Assembly: GCF_036670025.1 (NCBI RefSeq)
Contig: NZ_CP137640.1
Span: forward strand, 1,274,001-1,338,000
Direction: 5' to 3'
DNA: 64,000 bases
From: Bacillus_BD oryzisoli
GTDB lineage: Bacteria; Bacillota; Bacilli; Bacillales; Cytobacillaceae
Shown: positions 1 through 8,679 of the stretch, piece after piece
Numbering within the stretch: the stretch's first letter is position 1
Layout of the letters: every line of letters starts with the position of its first letter
The notes under the pieces: model-generated
Seen by the model: the letters and a program-made list of their open reading frames with translations, nothing else
Databases searched by the model: none
What the model was told of the DNA's origin: nothing
Made by a program: the position numbers and the translations under genes

Positions 1-334
1 CTATTACACCGGGTACGATGGAAGGTTAAGTGAACAAATTACGAGTGAAGTAAAAAAGGTAGAAAATGTAAAGGATGCTCAGACCGTAATTGACAAAGAA
101 AATATAATTGTTGGTGTGCGGTTAAACGATGGAAATAAGGCAGAAGAGACAAAAAGAAATATTAAAAATGCCATCGAGTCTCATGTTAACGGAAGGTCTG
201 TCAAAATCATGACAAATGAAAGTCAATATAACCGTATCAAGGTTATTAACAATGATTTGCGAAATGGCGGTCCGAAAGACGAACTGGACAGGGAAATAAG
301 AAATCTGAACCGAACAAATGTAAATAATGATTAA
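1..334 (+). CDS. YhcN/YlaJ-family sporulation lipoprotein (CoxA-like), 3' part
   Basis: This is the C-terminal 110 residues of a gene whose start lies before the window; the first full codon is at base 2. The fragment is hydrophilic and rich in Lys, Asn and Asp, with alternating short strands and helices, as in the C-terminal domain of YhcN/YlaJ-family spore lipoproteins. In B. subtilis the cortex protein gene coxA lies just upstream of the bofC-ruvA region, so position supports a CoxA-like protein of the spore cortex. The lipobox cannot be seen, so the lipoprotein assignment is inferred. The family call rests mainly on the sequence pattern plus neighbourhood. Confidence 0.6.
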   Translation, partial: YYTGYDGRLSEQITSEVKKVENVKDAQTVIDKENIIVGVRLNDGNKAEETKRNIKNAIESHVNGRSVKIMTNESQYNRIKVINNDLRNGGPKDELDREIRNLNRTNVNND

Positions 335-345
335 ATACAGGAATG

Positions 346-388
346 AAAAAACAGAGCGGGCATGTGCTTCGCTCTGTTTTAATTTTTT
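346..388 (+). terminator. Rho-independent terminator after the coxA-like gene
   Basis: A stem pairs AAACAGAGCG (349-358) with CGCTCTGTTTT (370-380), followed by a T-rich run. It ends the transcript of the partial gene and separates it from bofC. Confidence 0.85.
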
Positions 389-531
389 ATCTTCTAAACT
401 GGGATAAGCAAGAAAAAAATGGTCAAAATAGTAATGTGATAATAAGAAATACACGTGTCATTTACAGATCATTCGCTTTCTTAATTATATTAAAAAGCCG
501 TTTCTCCGATTACAAAACGAGGTGATCGTCT

Positions 532-1077
532 ATGCAGGCAAAAAGGTTTATTCGAATAATTGCCCTATGTGGAGTTGTATGGGTGATCTTTTTAGCAGAT
601 TTTGCGCTTGGAGGAGAAATAAGAAAAGCATCTGCTAATCAACCAGCTGAAGAAATTAAACTCCCTGTTGAAGTGGAAGTGGTCTTAACGTACATGTATG
701 TCGACGGAGAAATAAGTGAAGAGACCATCACAGAAACCATTTATTCAATGGAAAACTTTTGGGCTAAATATGATGAATGGCAATTGATTGGGATGGACCA
801 GGGAAAGTTCATATTTCGTAAAGAAATGGACGATATCTCGCCATTATTGAAAGCAAATGGTTATTTTGGTGTTACGGAGGACGGGATTTTAACGATTTTT
901 AATGGAAAACCTTATAAATCCCATATTATTCAATCCTTTTTCCAAATAGATGTCGGAAAGCTTGAAAGCCGCAAAAGAATGGAATTAAAAAAAGGAATTC
1001 CTATTAAAACAAAAGATCGTTATGTTGAAGTATTAGAAACGTTTAAATCTTATTCAAAAGAAAAACAGGCCAATTAA
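532..1077 (+). CDS. bofC: BofC, forespore regulator of the sigma-K checkpoint
   Basis: A 181-residue secreted protein. Residues 1-28 form a signal peptide with a hydrophobic core (IIALCGVVWVIFLADFAL). The rest has the BofC two-domain pattern: an N-terminal beta-rich domain and a C-terminal region starting near ISPLLKANGYFGV. In B. subtilis BofC is made in the forespore, is exported to the intermembrane space and restrains SpoIVB, which triggers processing of pro-sigma-K. The position directly upstream of ruvA matches B. subtilis. Its indirect target, sigK, lies in the same window (49941-50660). The start is ATG behind a GAGGTGATC ribosome binding site. Length matches the family. Confidence 0.88.
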   Translation: MQAKRFIRIIALCGVVWVIFLADFALGGEIRKASANQPAEEIKLPVEVEVVLTYMYVDGEISEETITETIYSMENFWAKYDEWQLIGMDQGKFIFRKEMDDISPLLKANGYFGVTEDGILTIFNGKPYKSHIIQSFFQIDVGKLESRKRMELKKGIPIKTKDRYVEVLETFKSYSKEKQAN

Positions 1078-1088
1078 AGAATCTACCT

Positions 1089-1116
1089 AAGAACCGGTTA
1101 ACCGGTTCTTTTTTTA
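1089..1116 (+). terminator. Terminator after bofC
   Basis: AAGAACCGGTT (1089-1099) pairs with AACCGGTTCTT (1100-1110) followed by seven or more T residues. The whole stem is a perfect palindrome, so the real loop must open the central pairs. Confidence 0.88.
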
Positions 1117-1177
1117 TGAGTAGTGCAGGGAATAATTAGATTTATCCAACATTTTTCTTAATCCGTAATTTATTGTA

Positions 1178-1186
1178 TGATAAAAT
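1178..1186 (+). promoter_or_regulatory. Extended -10 promoter candidate for ruvAB
   Basis: TG-A-TAAAAT at 1178-1186 is an extended -10 box. The -35 region (about 1158-1163) is poor. It lies about 35 bases before the ruvA start and after the bofC terminator. Confidence 0.4.
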
Positions 1187-1217
1187 GATGTACAGCTATT
1201 TAGAGGAGAGAAAAACA

Positions 1218-1829
1218 TTGTATGAATTTATTAGAGGAAGTGTTCAATATATCCATCCTGAGTATATTGTGATTGAAAACAATGGAATTGGTTATCAAAT
1301 TGCTGCCCCAAACCCATTTGCCTATTCAAAATACTCCGGTCAAGAAGTGATAGTCTATACGTATACATATGTACGAGAGGATATTCTCGCCTTGTACGGA
1401 TTCCAGACTCGTGAAGAGAAAACATTATTTATGAAGCTGTTAAATGTAACGGGCATCGGCCCAAAGGGAGCTCTTGCAATTCTTGCTTCCGGTGAACCGC
1501 AGCAGGTTGTCCAGGCCATTGAAAATGAAGATGAAGCTTTTCTTGTGAAATTTCCTGGTGTCGGGAAAAAGACAGCGAGACAAATGATCCTTGATTTAAA
1601 AGGTAAACTGCCTGATATCTTGCCGGATTATTTTCCAAATTTATTTCAGCCTGATCAAGTGGAACAATCTGAAGGGCACCATGAGGAATTTGATGAAGCG
1701 GTTCTTGCCTTACTGGCTCTTGGCTATTCGGAGAAAGAAATTAAAAAAATCTCAATTGAACTAAAAAAAGAGCCGCTTACGACAGACCAATATATTCGAA
1801 AAGGATTACAAATGCTGCTTCGATCATAA
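1218..1829 (+). CDS. ruvA: Holliday junction branch migration protein RuvA
   Basis: RuvA tetramers bind Holliday junctions and load RuvB. With the TTG start at 1218 (GAGGAGAG ribosome binding site at 1203-1210) the protein is 203 residues and begins MYEFIRG, matching the family N-terminus; reading further upstream adds a sequence not seen in RuvA. Domains: OB fold (residues 1-65), two helix-hairpin-helix motifs (VTGIGPKGALAIL and FPGVGKKTARQMI, about residues 70-130), an acidic linker, then the C-terminal RuvB-binding UBA-like domain (EAVLALLALGYSEKE). It is followed by ruvB after 17 bases, so the two form one operon. Confidence 0.96.
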   Translation: MYEFIRGSVQYIHPEYIVIENNGIGYQIAAPNPFAYSKYSGQEVIVYTYTYVREDILALYGFQTREEKTLFMKLLNVTGIGPKGALAILASGEPQQVVQAIENEDEAFLVKFPGVGKKTARQMILDLKGKLPDILPDYFPNLFQPDQVEQSEGHHEEFDEAVLALLALGYSEKEIKKISIELKKEPLTTDQYIRKGLQMLLRS

Positions 1830-1846
1830 ATTGGAGGAGATGACGA

Positions 1847-2848
1847 ATGGAAGAACGAATTATTTCAAGTGAAGCCGATTTAGGGGAAATCTCTTTTGAA
1901 ACAAGCCTTCGTCCACAAACCTTAAACCAATATATTGGGCAGGACAAGGTGAAAGAGAATTTAGCCGTCTTTATTAAGGCTGCTAAGCTTAGACAGGAAA
2001 CCTTGGATCATGTGCTGCTTTACGGGCCTCCGGGACTCGGGAAAACAACGCTTGCTGCCATTATTGCCAATGAAATGGGAGTCAATATTCGTACAACAGC
2101 AGGACCAGCGATTGAAAGACCGGGCGATTTGGCTGCGATTTTAACAGCACTTGAGCCTGGTGATGTATTGTTTATTGATGAAATTCATCGTTTGACAAGG
2201 TCGATTGAAGAAGTGCTTTATCCGGCGATGGAGGATTTTTGTTTAGATATCGTGATTGGAAAAGGTCCAAGCGCCCGATCTGTACGACTTGATCTACCTC
2301 CGTTTACCCTTGTAGGTGCTACGACAAGGGCAGGATCATTATCTGCGCCGTTACGGGACCGATTCGGTGTTCACAGCCGGCTGGAATATTACAACTCGAA
2401 GCAGTTAACGGAAATTGTCATTAGGACAGCTGAAGTATTGGATATTGAGATCGATTCACAGGCTGCAGCTGAAATTGCTTCAAGGTCACGGGGAACCCCA
2501 AGAATCGCAAACCGCCTGTTAAAACGTGTCCGTGATTTTGCCCAAGTACGCGGAGATGGCCATATTGATGAAGAAATTGCTTTGAAGTCGCTTGATCTTC
2601 TACAAGTTGACCGTTTAGGGTTAGATCATATTGACCATAAATTATTAAGAGGGATAATTGAAAAATTTCGTGGTGGTCCTGTTGGCCTTGAAACCATTGC
2701 TGCAACGATCGGGGAAGAAGCACATACCATTGAAGATGTGTATGAACCGTATCTCTTGCAAATTGGATTTCTACAGAGGACACCTAGAGGAAGATTAGTA
2801 ACGGATTTAGCTTACCGTCATCTTGGATTGGAGGTGCCAAAAGAGTGA
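1847..2848 (+). CDS. ruvB: Holliday junction branch migration ATPase RuvB
   Basis: This AAA+ hexameric motor drives branch migration with RuvA. The protein has 333 residues, the usual length. Walker A GPPGLGKTT is at residues 60-68, Walker B with DEIHR at 111-115, sensor 1 in VGATTRAG near 160, and the arginine-finger region around LRDRFG near 170. The C-terminal winged-helix DNA-binding domain carries RTPRGR near residue 310. The start is ATG with a GGAGGAGATGA ribosome binding site. It overlaps the next small gene by four bases. Confidence 0.97.
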   Translation: MEERIISSEADLGEISFETSLRPQTLNQYIGQDKVKENLAVFIKAAKLRQETLDHVLLYGPPGLGKTTLAAIIANEMGVNIRTTAGPAIERPGDLAAILTALEPGDVLFIDEIHRLTRSIEEVLYPAMEDFCLDIVIGKGPSARSVRLDLPPFTLVGATTRAGSLSAPLRDRFGVHSRLEYYNSKQLTEIVIRTAEVLDIEIDSQAAAEIASRSRGTPRIANRLLKRVRDFAQVRGDGHIDEEIALKSLDLLQVDRLGLDHIDHKLLRGIIEKFRGGPVGLETIAATIGEEAHTIEDVYEPYLLQIGFLQRTPRGRLVTDLAYRHLGLEVPKE

Positions 2849-3051
2849 CAGGTATTGGCAAACTATTGATGACGATTGGGGTAGTTATTTTCATTATTGG
2901 TTTCCTTATGCAATTTATCCATATTGGAAAATTACCCGGTGATATTGTAATAAAGAAAGGCAGCACCACCTTTTATTTTCCAATCATGACTTCGGTTGTG
3001 TTAAGTATTGTGCTGTCGTTGATTTTTTACTTCATCGGAAAGTTTCGTTAA
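2845..3051 (+). CDS. DUF2905 small membrane protein
   Basis: A 68-residue protein with two transmembrane helices (about residues 5-24 and 45-65) joined by a short loop containing the family signature GKLPGDI. DUF2905 proteins lie next to ruvB/queA in many Bacillaceae (YrzS is probably the B. subtilis member); their function is unknown. GTG at 2845 overlaps the ruvB stop by four bases, which implies translational coupling. Nothing beyond membrane location can be claimed. Confidence 0.85.
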   Translation: MTGIGKLLMTIGVVIFIIGFLMQFIHIGKLPGDIVIKKGSTTFYFPIMTSVVLSIVLSLIFYFIGKFR

Positions 3052-3073
3052 AAGTTATAGATAGGGTGAAATT

Positions 3074-4102
3074 ATGAAAGTAGACTTATTTGATTTTTAT
3101 TTGCCAGAAGAATTAATTGCACAAACTCCATTACTTGATCGTTCAAGCAGCAGATTGATGGTATTAGATAAAGAGACCGGTAGCATCACGCATGATATTT
3201 TTAAACATATTAAAAACTATTTAAAGCCTGGGGACTGTCTTGTATTAAATGATACAAAGGTTTTACCGGCAAGGCTGTTTGGGGAAAAAGAAGATACAGC
3301 TGCGAAAATAGAGGTTTTATTATTAAAGCAGCAAGAAAATGACTGCTGGGAAACGCTGGTGAAACCTGCAAAACGGATTAAAAAAGGGGCAAAAATCGTA
3401 TTTGGCAACGGATTATTAACGGCGGTTTGTACCGAGGAGCTCGAGCATGGCGGGAGAATTCTTGATTTTCAATATGAAGGAATTTTCTATGAGGTTCTTG
3501 AGCAATTAGGAGAGATGCCGCTGCCGCCTTATATTAAAGAACAACTAGAGGATCAAAATCGCTACCAAACGGTCTATGCCCGTGAAAGGGGTTCCGCCGC
3601 TGCCCCAACAGCAGGTCTTCATTTTACAGAAGATCTGCTTGAGGAAATAAAGGCAGCCGGTATCCATCTTGCCTTTATTACTTTACATGTTGGATTAGGA
3701 ACATTCAGGCCTGTAAGTGTTGAGGATGTTGACAAGCATGAAATGCATTCAGAGTTTTATCAAATGACAGAAGAAACAGCTGCTTTGTTAAATGAGGTAC
3801 GTCGTTCAGGAGGGCGGATTATTTCGGTGGGGACGACTTCTACCCGAACATTGGAAACTATTGCATCCGAATATGATGGAAGGTTTGAAGCAAGAAGTGG
3901 CTGGACAGATATTTTTATTTATCCTGGCTATGAGTTTAAAGCAATAGACGGCATGATTACGAATTTTCACCTGCCTAAGTCAACACTCATTATGTTGGTA
4001 AGTTCTTTAGCGGGAAGGGAATCTGTGTTACATGCATATGAGACAGCGGTTCAAGAGCGTTACCGTTTCTTTAGTTTTGGTGATGCGATGCTGATTATTT
4101 AA
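3074..4102 (+). CDS. queA: QueA, S-adenosylmethionine:tRNA ribosyltransferase-isomerase
   Basis: QueA moves the ribosyl group of S-adenosylmethionine onto 7-aminomethyl-7-deazaguanine at tRNA position 34, giving epoxyqueuosine. The 342-residue length is normal. Visible family motifs are FDFYLPEELIAQ at the N-terminus, FGEKEDTAAKIEVLLL near residue 75, the conserved ERGSAAAPTAGLHFT near residue 175, THVGLGTFRP-like LHVGLGTFRPV near residue 210 and ITNFHLPKSTLIMLVS near residue 300. It starts with ATG and a GGGTGA ribosome binding site. tgt follows after 34 bases, placing two steps of queuosine synthesis in one operon. Confidence 0.96.
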   Translation: MKVDLFDFYLPEELIAQTPLLDRSSSRLMVLDKETGSITHDIFKHIKNYLKPGDCLVLNDTKVLPARLFGEKEDTAAKIEVLLLKQQENDCWETLVKPAKRIKKGAKIVFGNGLLTAVCTEELEHGGRILDFQYEGIFYEVLEQLGEMPLPPYIKEQLEDQNRYQTVYARERGSAAAPTAGLHFTEDLLEEIKAAGIHLAFITLHVGLGTFRPVSVEDVDKHEMHSEFYQMTEETAALLNEVRRSGGRIISVGTTSTRTLETIASEYDGRFEARSGWTDIFIYPGYEFKAIDGMITNFHLPKSTLIMLVSSLAGRESVLHAYETAVQERYRFFSFGDAMLII

Positions 4103-4136
4103 GAGTTTGAAAAAAGTGTTGAAGGGAGAATGACGA

Positions 4137-5276
4137 TTGACAGCTGTAACTTATGAACTAATAAAAACTTGTAAACAAACAGGTGCCCGTCTTGGCCGTG
4201 TCCATACCCCGCATGGTTCATTTGAAACTCCTGTTTTCATGCCTGTTGGAACGTTAGCAACAGTGAAAACGATGTCTCCTGAGGATTTAAAGGAAATGGG
4301 AGCAGGGATTATTTTAAGTAATACATATCATTTGTGGCTTCGTCCCGGACATGATATTGTTAAAGAAGCCGGCGGTCTGCATAAATTTATGAATTGGGAC
4401 CGTGCTATTTTAACGGATTCCGGCGGCTTCCAAGTGTTTAGTCTTAGTGAGTTTCGGAAAATTGAAGAAGAAGGCGTTCATTTCCGCAATCATTTAAATG
4501 GCGACAAACTTTTTCTTTCACCGGAAAAAGCAATGGAGATTCAAAATGCACTCGGTTCCGATATTATGATGGCATTTGATGAGTGCCCGCCATATCCAGC
4601 AGAGTTTGATTATATGAAAAAGTCGGTGGAACGAACATCCCGTTGGGCAGAGCGCTGTTTGAAAGCCCATGCGAGACCGAATGATCAAGGATTATTTGGA
4701 ATTGTCCAAGGCGGTGAATATGAAGAATTACGCAAGCAAAGCGCCCGTGATTTAGTGTCACTTGATTTTCCTGGATATGCAATTGGTGGTCTTTCGGTTG
4801 GTGAGCCGAAGGATGTGATGAATCGGGTTCTTGAATTTACGACGCCATTATTGCCGGCAAATAAGCCGCGTTATTTGATGGGGGTTGGTTCACCGGATTC
4901 ATTGATTGACGGGGCTATTCGCGGAGTGGATATGTTTGATTGTGTATTACCGACCCGTATTGCTCGAAACGGAACATTGATGACATCAAGCGGCCGTTTA
5001 GTAGTGAAGAATGCAAAATACGCCAGGGATTTCGGACCAATTGATGAGCATTGCGACTGCTATACATGCAGGAATTATAGCCGCGCTTATATCCGCCACC
5101 TTATCCGATGCGAGGAAACATTCGGAATTCGTTTAACGTCTTATCATAACCTATATTTTCTGGTAAAATTAATGGAACAAGTCAGACAAGCGATCAGAGA
5201 AGATCGTCTGGGGGACTTTAGAGAAGAGTTTTTTGAGCAATACGGTTTTAATAAACCAAACGCCAAGAACTTTTAA
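4137..5276 (+). CDS. tgt: tRNA-guanine transglycosylase
   Basis: Tgt swaps guanine 34 for preQ1 in tRNAs for Asp, Asn, His and Tyr. The protein has 379 residues. The general acid/base Asp lies in LTDSGGFQVFSL (about residue 95), the catalytic nucleophile Asp in FDCVLPTR (about residue 268), the base-recognition segment is FGIVQGG near 190, and the zinc site is formed by CDCYTC near 308 and a downstream His in SYHNLYF. The TTG start at 4137 follows GAAGGGAGA at 4121-4129; the nearby ATG at 4130 is out of frame. It lies between queA and yajC, as in B. subtilis. Confidence 0.97.
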   Translation: MTAVTYELIKTCKQTGARLGRVHTPHGSFETPVFMPVGTLATVKTMSPEDLKEMGAGIILSNTYHLWLRPGHDIVKEAGGLHKFMNWDRAILTDSGGFQVFSLSEFRKIEEEGVHFRNHLNGDKLFLSPEKAMEIQNALGSDIMMAFDECPPYPAEFDYMKKSVERTSRWAERCLKAHARPNDQGLFGIVQGGEYEELRKQSARDLVSLDFPGYAIGGLSVGEPKDVMNRVLEFTTPLLPANKPRYLMGVGSPDSLIDGAIRGVDMFDCVLPTRIARNGTLMTSSGRLVVKNAKYARDFGPIDEHCDCYTCRNYSRAYIRHLIRCEETFGIRLTSYHNLYFLVKLMEQVRQAIREDRLGDFREEFFEQYGFNKPNAKNF

Positions 5277-5308
5277 ATATTAAAGGTTTGAAAGGAGGTA
5301 ATGTGAGC

Positions 5309-5581
5309 ATGGAAGGTCTTTTAGGAACAGTTGGTCCTATTATTTTAATGTTTGTTCTGTTTTATTTCTTATTAATTCGCCCGCAGCAAAAAAGACAAAA
5401 AAATGTGCAGCAGATGCAAAGCTCTCTAAAAAAGGGAGATAAAATTGTTACAATCGGCGGTCTTCACGGTATTGTTGACTCAGTTGATGAAGGTAAAGTT
5501 GTCATTCGATGTGGAGATGGAAGCCGTCTTACATATGACAGATCAGCAGTACGTGATGTTGTTGAATCTGCTCAAGCGTAA
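5309..5581 (+). CDS. yajC: YajC, preprotein translocase accessory subunit
   Basis: A 90-residue, single-span membrane protein associated with SecDF. The N-terminal helix is followed by the family motif FYFLLIRPQQKRQK, then a cytosolic domain with GDKIVTIGGLHGIV. The strong AAAGGAGGT site at 5291-5299 fits the ATG at 5309 best; upstream in-frame TTG (5288) and GTG (5303) overlap or crowd that site. Distance to tgt is short, so it belongs to the queA-tgt transcript. Its partner gene secDF is 3.6 kb downstream. Confidence 0.93.
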   Translation: MEGLLGTVGPIILMFVLFYFLLIRPQQKRQKNVQQMQSSLKKGDKIVTIGGLHGIVDSVDEGKVVIRCGDGSRLTYDRSAVRDVVESAQA

Positions 5582-5597
5582 TTCTATGAAAGAGAAA

Positions 5598-5636
5598 AAA
5601 CAGGAAGCTGAATTGTTGGCTTCCTGTTTTTTTATT
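5598..5636 (+). terminator. Bidirectional terminator between yajC and a convergent gene
   Basis: AAACAGGAAGC (5598-5608) pairs with GCTTCCTGTTT (5619-5629), flanked by an A run and a T run, so it can stop transcripts from both sides. The opposing gene's stop is at 5638. Confidence 0.88.
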
Positions 5637-5637
5637 A

Positions 5638-6033
5638 TTAACTATTACGTGATTTTCCACTCATGTTTACACCTAATATTCCACCCATCATGGCAATCAA
5701 AATATAACAAATATGATAAATAATTTGTTCGAAATTAAAGAGTGAGTCTAAGCCTAAGAATTGGTACAAAAAGACAATAATTGAATAGATGATGCCTGTT
5801 ATCCCGCCAAGCATCCAACCTTTTTGTTTTCCCTTTCCCCCTGAAATAAAACCTCCCATAAAAATGGATATGAAAGAAATAGCCGAAATAATATACTGTA
5901 CGGATGCTTCCTGCAGGGAAGTAAACCTTAATAAAAAGGCGAAAAGCAAGCTTGAGATAATCGCTAAAATAAAAATAACCAAGGTTCCAAAAAGTACAGC
6001 GCTGCCAAGGTTTTTTGATTCTTCGATAATCAA
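5638..6033 (-). CDS. TIGR04086-family four-helix membrane protein (YrzE-like)
   Basis: A 131-residue protein with four hydrophobic helices separated by short loops. The second and third helices contain glycine-rich turns (FMGGFISGGKGKQKGWMLGGITG), and the fourth ends GGILGVNM; this pattern is typical of TIGR04086 proteins. Function is unknown. The start is TTG with GGGAGAGGT just upstream. B. subtilis YrzE occupies the same position between yajC and yrbG. It converges with yajC. Confidence 0.8.
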   Translation of the reverse strand: MIIEESKNLGSAVLFGTLVIFILAIISSLLFAFLLRFTSLQEASVQYIISAISFISIFMGGFISGGKGKQKGWMLGGITGIIYSIIVFLYQFLGLDSLFNFEQIIYHICYILIAMMGGILGVNMSGKSRNS

Positions 6034-6264
6034 CCTCTCCCTTCAGCATTTGGAAAATAATGTTTATTCCAAATGCAACAGTTCTCTTAGTACAAGCATA
6101 TTCGCTAACAGATGAATATAGAATCAAATCTTTCAGTTGTACTTAATAAGCCGGAGGTAAATCTTTCCGACATGGATTTTTTGATAAAGTACATAATAAA
6201 TATGCTGAATTGAAAAAGGAGGCAGGTCTGCTAAAGAAAGTTGGTCGAAAGGGGGATTTGGAGA

Positions 6265-6909
6265 TTGGATGATTTGCTCATTATTATATTAAGGACTTTA
6301 TTAATTTATTTCATTATTCTATTGATTTTCCGTTTAATGGGGAAAAGAGAAATTGGTGAATTAAGTGTATTTGACCTGGTGGTAAATATTATGATTGCTG
6401 AAATAGCCGTTATGGCAATTGATGAAACTTCCGTTGAATTAATGAAATCAATCGTACCAATTGTTTTGCTAATGGTCATCCAAATCACGATGGCGCGCTT
6501 GTCGTTAACAAGTAAAAAATTTAGAGACCTGGTAGACGGATCCCCTTCTATCATAATTAATAAAGGACAAATTGACGAATCGGTAATGCGAAAGCAGCGC
6601 TACAATTTTGATGACTTGATGCAGCAGCTGCGGGAGAAGAACGTTAGCAATATTGCAGACGTTGAATTTGCCATTCTTGAGCCATCGGGAAAGTTGTCCG
6701 TAATGGAAAAGAATCCGAAAGAAAAAGGACATTTAACCCTCCCGCTTATTATCGATGGTGAAATTCAGCGTGACCATTTAAGCATTCTAAACAAAACAGA
6801 GCTGTGGCTAAGACAGCAGCTAAAACAAAAAGGATACACAGACATCAAAAAAATCTCCTTCTGCAGTTACCAAAACGATCAATTCTACATCGACCTAATA
6901 GAAAAGTAA
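6265..6909 (+). CDS. DUF421 (YetF/YrbG family) membrane protein
   Basis: A 214-residue protein with three N-terminal transmembrane helices and a cytosolic alpha/beta domain. The motif FRLMGKREIGELSVFDLV after helix 1 is the family signature; the soluble part includes NFDDLMQQLREKNVSNIADVEFAILEPSG. Related YetFA-type proteins are linked to spore membrane assembly; this protein corresponds by position to B. subtilis YrbG. TTG at 6265, nine bases after GAAAGGGGG, is chosen over an in-frame TTG at 6241. A palindromic repeat follows immediately. Confidence 0.85.
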   Translation: MDDLLIIILRTLLIYFIILLIFRLMGKREIGELSVFDLVVNIMIAEIAVMAIDETSVELMKSIVPIVLLMVIQITMARLSLTSKKFRDLVDGSPSIIINKGQIDESVMRKQRYNFDDLMQQLREKNVSNIADVEFAILEPSGKLSVMEKNPKEKGHLTLPLIIDGEIQRDHLSILNKTELWLRQQLKQKGYTDIKKISFCSYQNDQFYIDLIEK

Positions 6910-6910
6910 C

Positions 6911-6990
6911 GCATTAAAGCGGCGGGGGACAGTCCCCCGCTGCTTTAACGCATTGGGGGACTGTCCCCCAATGGTTTAACACTTTAATGC
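6911..6990. repeat. Nested palindromic repeat (two GGGGGAC hairpins inside an outer inverted repeat)
   Basis: An outer inverted repeat GCATTAAAG (6911-6919) / CTTTAATGC (6982-6990) encloses two palindromes: GCGGGGGAC-A-GTCCCCCGC (6922-6940) and CATTGGGGGAC-T-GTCCCCCAATG (6951-6973). The GC-rich cores stand out against AT-rich surroundings. The right arm supplies the stop codon of spoVB. It looks like a REP-type dispersed repeat and may double as a terminator for the two convergent genes. Confidence 0.8.
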
Positions 6991-8567
6991 GGGGCTCCTG
7001 GATGGCTGAAGATGGCTAGTTTGGATAGGGTTTTGCCGATCCAGGGGATTCGGTTGAGTTCGTCTTTTTGCAGTAATCCTAGTAGAAGAGTAAACAGGGT
7101 ATAGATTAGTGTGATTTCTATGGCGGTAAGCAAGACTTTAATTGCAAGCGGCTGTCCGGCAGGCAGATGCTGAATCATCCAGTAGCCGGCAGCACCGGAA
7201 ATCCCCATAACAAAAAATGTTTTCAAATAGTCCCGTACATAGAAGGTAAAGGAAACCTTTTTCAAGACAGTCGCAAAGTGAAGCATGGTTACAAGTACGA
7301 AGCCGACGAGCAGTCCAATCGCAACACCGTAAATTCCGAAGGCCGTCTGGCTTGCCAGAGCAAAAATGACGGCTGTTTTCACAACAGCACCTATTAAACT
7401 GTTAATCATGGCTGCTCTCGCTAAATTGAGTGCTTGAAGAGTTGCCTGCAGCGGCCCCTGGTAATAATACAAAATGAAAAACGGCGCCATCAGTTTAATG
7501 AATCCTGAACCGCTTTCCGAACCGTATAAAACGCTCATTAACGGGTCGGCAAGTACATACAAAATAACAACAGCAAGTCCACCTGATAAAAAAACAAAAC
7601 GAAGTGCCTGCTGTAATCGATATTCAACCAGTTTCATATTATTTTTTGAATGTGCTTCACTGATAGCAGGAACTAACGATGTGGCTAATGATTGGGTTAC
7701 AAACGATGGAAGCATTAATAACGGGAGCGCAAATCCAGTTAAAGAACCATATTGTTCCGTGGCCGCCATGGCCGCCACTCCTGCCAAGGCAAGGCTGTGT
7801 GAAACAACAATTGGTTCAAAAAACCATGACAGCGATCCTATCATTCTACTGCCCATTGTTGGAACGGCAATGCTCATCAGCTCTTGAAACGTCTTTTTTC
7901 CGGATCTAACATAAGTGAAAAATTGTTTCCGAACCGGAAATTTTTTTTTCAATTTAAAGCTAGTTACAAGATAAAACAATGAGGCAAGCTCGCCAATCAC
8001 GGCTGAAAACATGGCTCCTGCCGCAGCATACTCAATTCCGTAGGGAAGAAAAGTTTTTGTTAAAAAAGCAATTAACGCAATCCGGATAATTTGTTCAATC
8101 ATTTGCGATAAGGCAACAGGTCTCATATTCTGTTTCCCTTGAAAGTAACCCCTGATAACGGATGAAATAGCGATAATCGGGACAACAGGAGCAATCGCTA
8201 ATAGAGGATACAGCGTTCTTGAATCGGTTAAAAGCGTATCAGCCAATAACGGAGCTGTTATTAACAATATTGGTGTAAAAATAGCCGAAAGCGTAATAGT
8301 TGTGGCTAAGGACACGACCAGGATTTTTTTTACCTTTGCTTTGTCCCCGGCCGCTTCTGCCTCGGCAACATGTTTGGAAATCGCGACGGGAAGACCGAAT
8401 TGCGTAATGGTAATGGCAAGAATAAAGGTCGGAACCGCCATCATATAAAGTCCAACACCTTCTGCTCCGATAAAGCGGGCAATAACAATGCGATTAATAA
8501 ATCCTAATACCCGTGTAATAAGCCCTGCTACTAATAAGATCAGCGTCCCTTTTATAAACTTTGACAT
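6984..8567 (-). CDS. spoVB: SpoVB, stage V sporulation protein B (MOP-superfamily flippase)
   Basis: A 527-residue polytopic membrane protein with about 14 helices and the polysaccharide-exporter/MurJ-like fold of the MOP superfamily. The N-terminus (FIKGTLILLVAGLITRVLGF) and the GAEGVGLYMMAVP motif are typical of SpoVB. In B. subtilis it is needed for spore cortex synthesis, probably moving a lipid-linked precursor during sporulation. It starts with ATG. The last codons and the TAA stop lie in the outer arm of a palindromic repeat, so the final residues may be repeat-derived. The locus matches B. subtilis, between yrbG and comN/secDF. Confidence 0.92.
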   Translation of the reverse strand: MSKFIKGTLILLVAGLITRVLGFINRIVIARFIGAEGVGLYMMAVPTFILAITITQFGLPVAISKHVAEAEAAGDKAKVKKILVVSLATTITLSAIFTPILLITAPLLADTLLTDSRTLYPLLAIAPVVPIIAISSVIRGYFQGKQNMRPVALSQMIEQIIRIALIAFLTKTFLPYGIEYAAAGAMFSAVIGELASLFYLVTSFKLKKKFPVRKQFFTYVRSGKKTFQELMSIAVPTMGSRMIGSLSWFFEPIVVSHSLALAGVAAMAATEQYGSLTGFALPLLMLPSFVTQSLATSLVPAISEAHSKNNMKLVEYRLQQALRFVFLSGGLAVVILYVLADPLMSVLYGSESGSGFIKLMAPFFILYYYQGPLQATLQALNLARAAMINSLIGAVVKTAVIFALASQTAFGIYGVAIGLLVGFVLVTMLHFATVLKKVSFTFYVRDYLKTFFVMGISGAAGYWMIQHLPAGQPLAIKVLLTAIEITLIYTLFTLLLGLLQKDELNRIPWIGKTLSKLAIFSHPGAPH

Positions 8568-8679
8568 TGTATTCCCTACCTTCTCAAAAAAGGTTTTATC
8601 ATATACAATTAACTATATGCACAGACATGGACAAAGCATGACTATGAATTCCAGATGAAATCGTGAGGAGGGGCTAATA

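Noticed and set aside
122..454. Minus-strand open frame of 110 codons over the coxA-like gene and bofC leader
   Set aside because: It is antisense to a plausible plus-strand gene, crosses its terminator and has no family resemblance.
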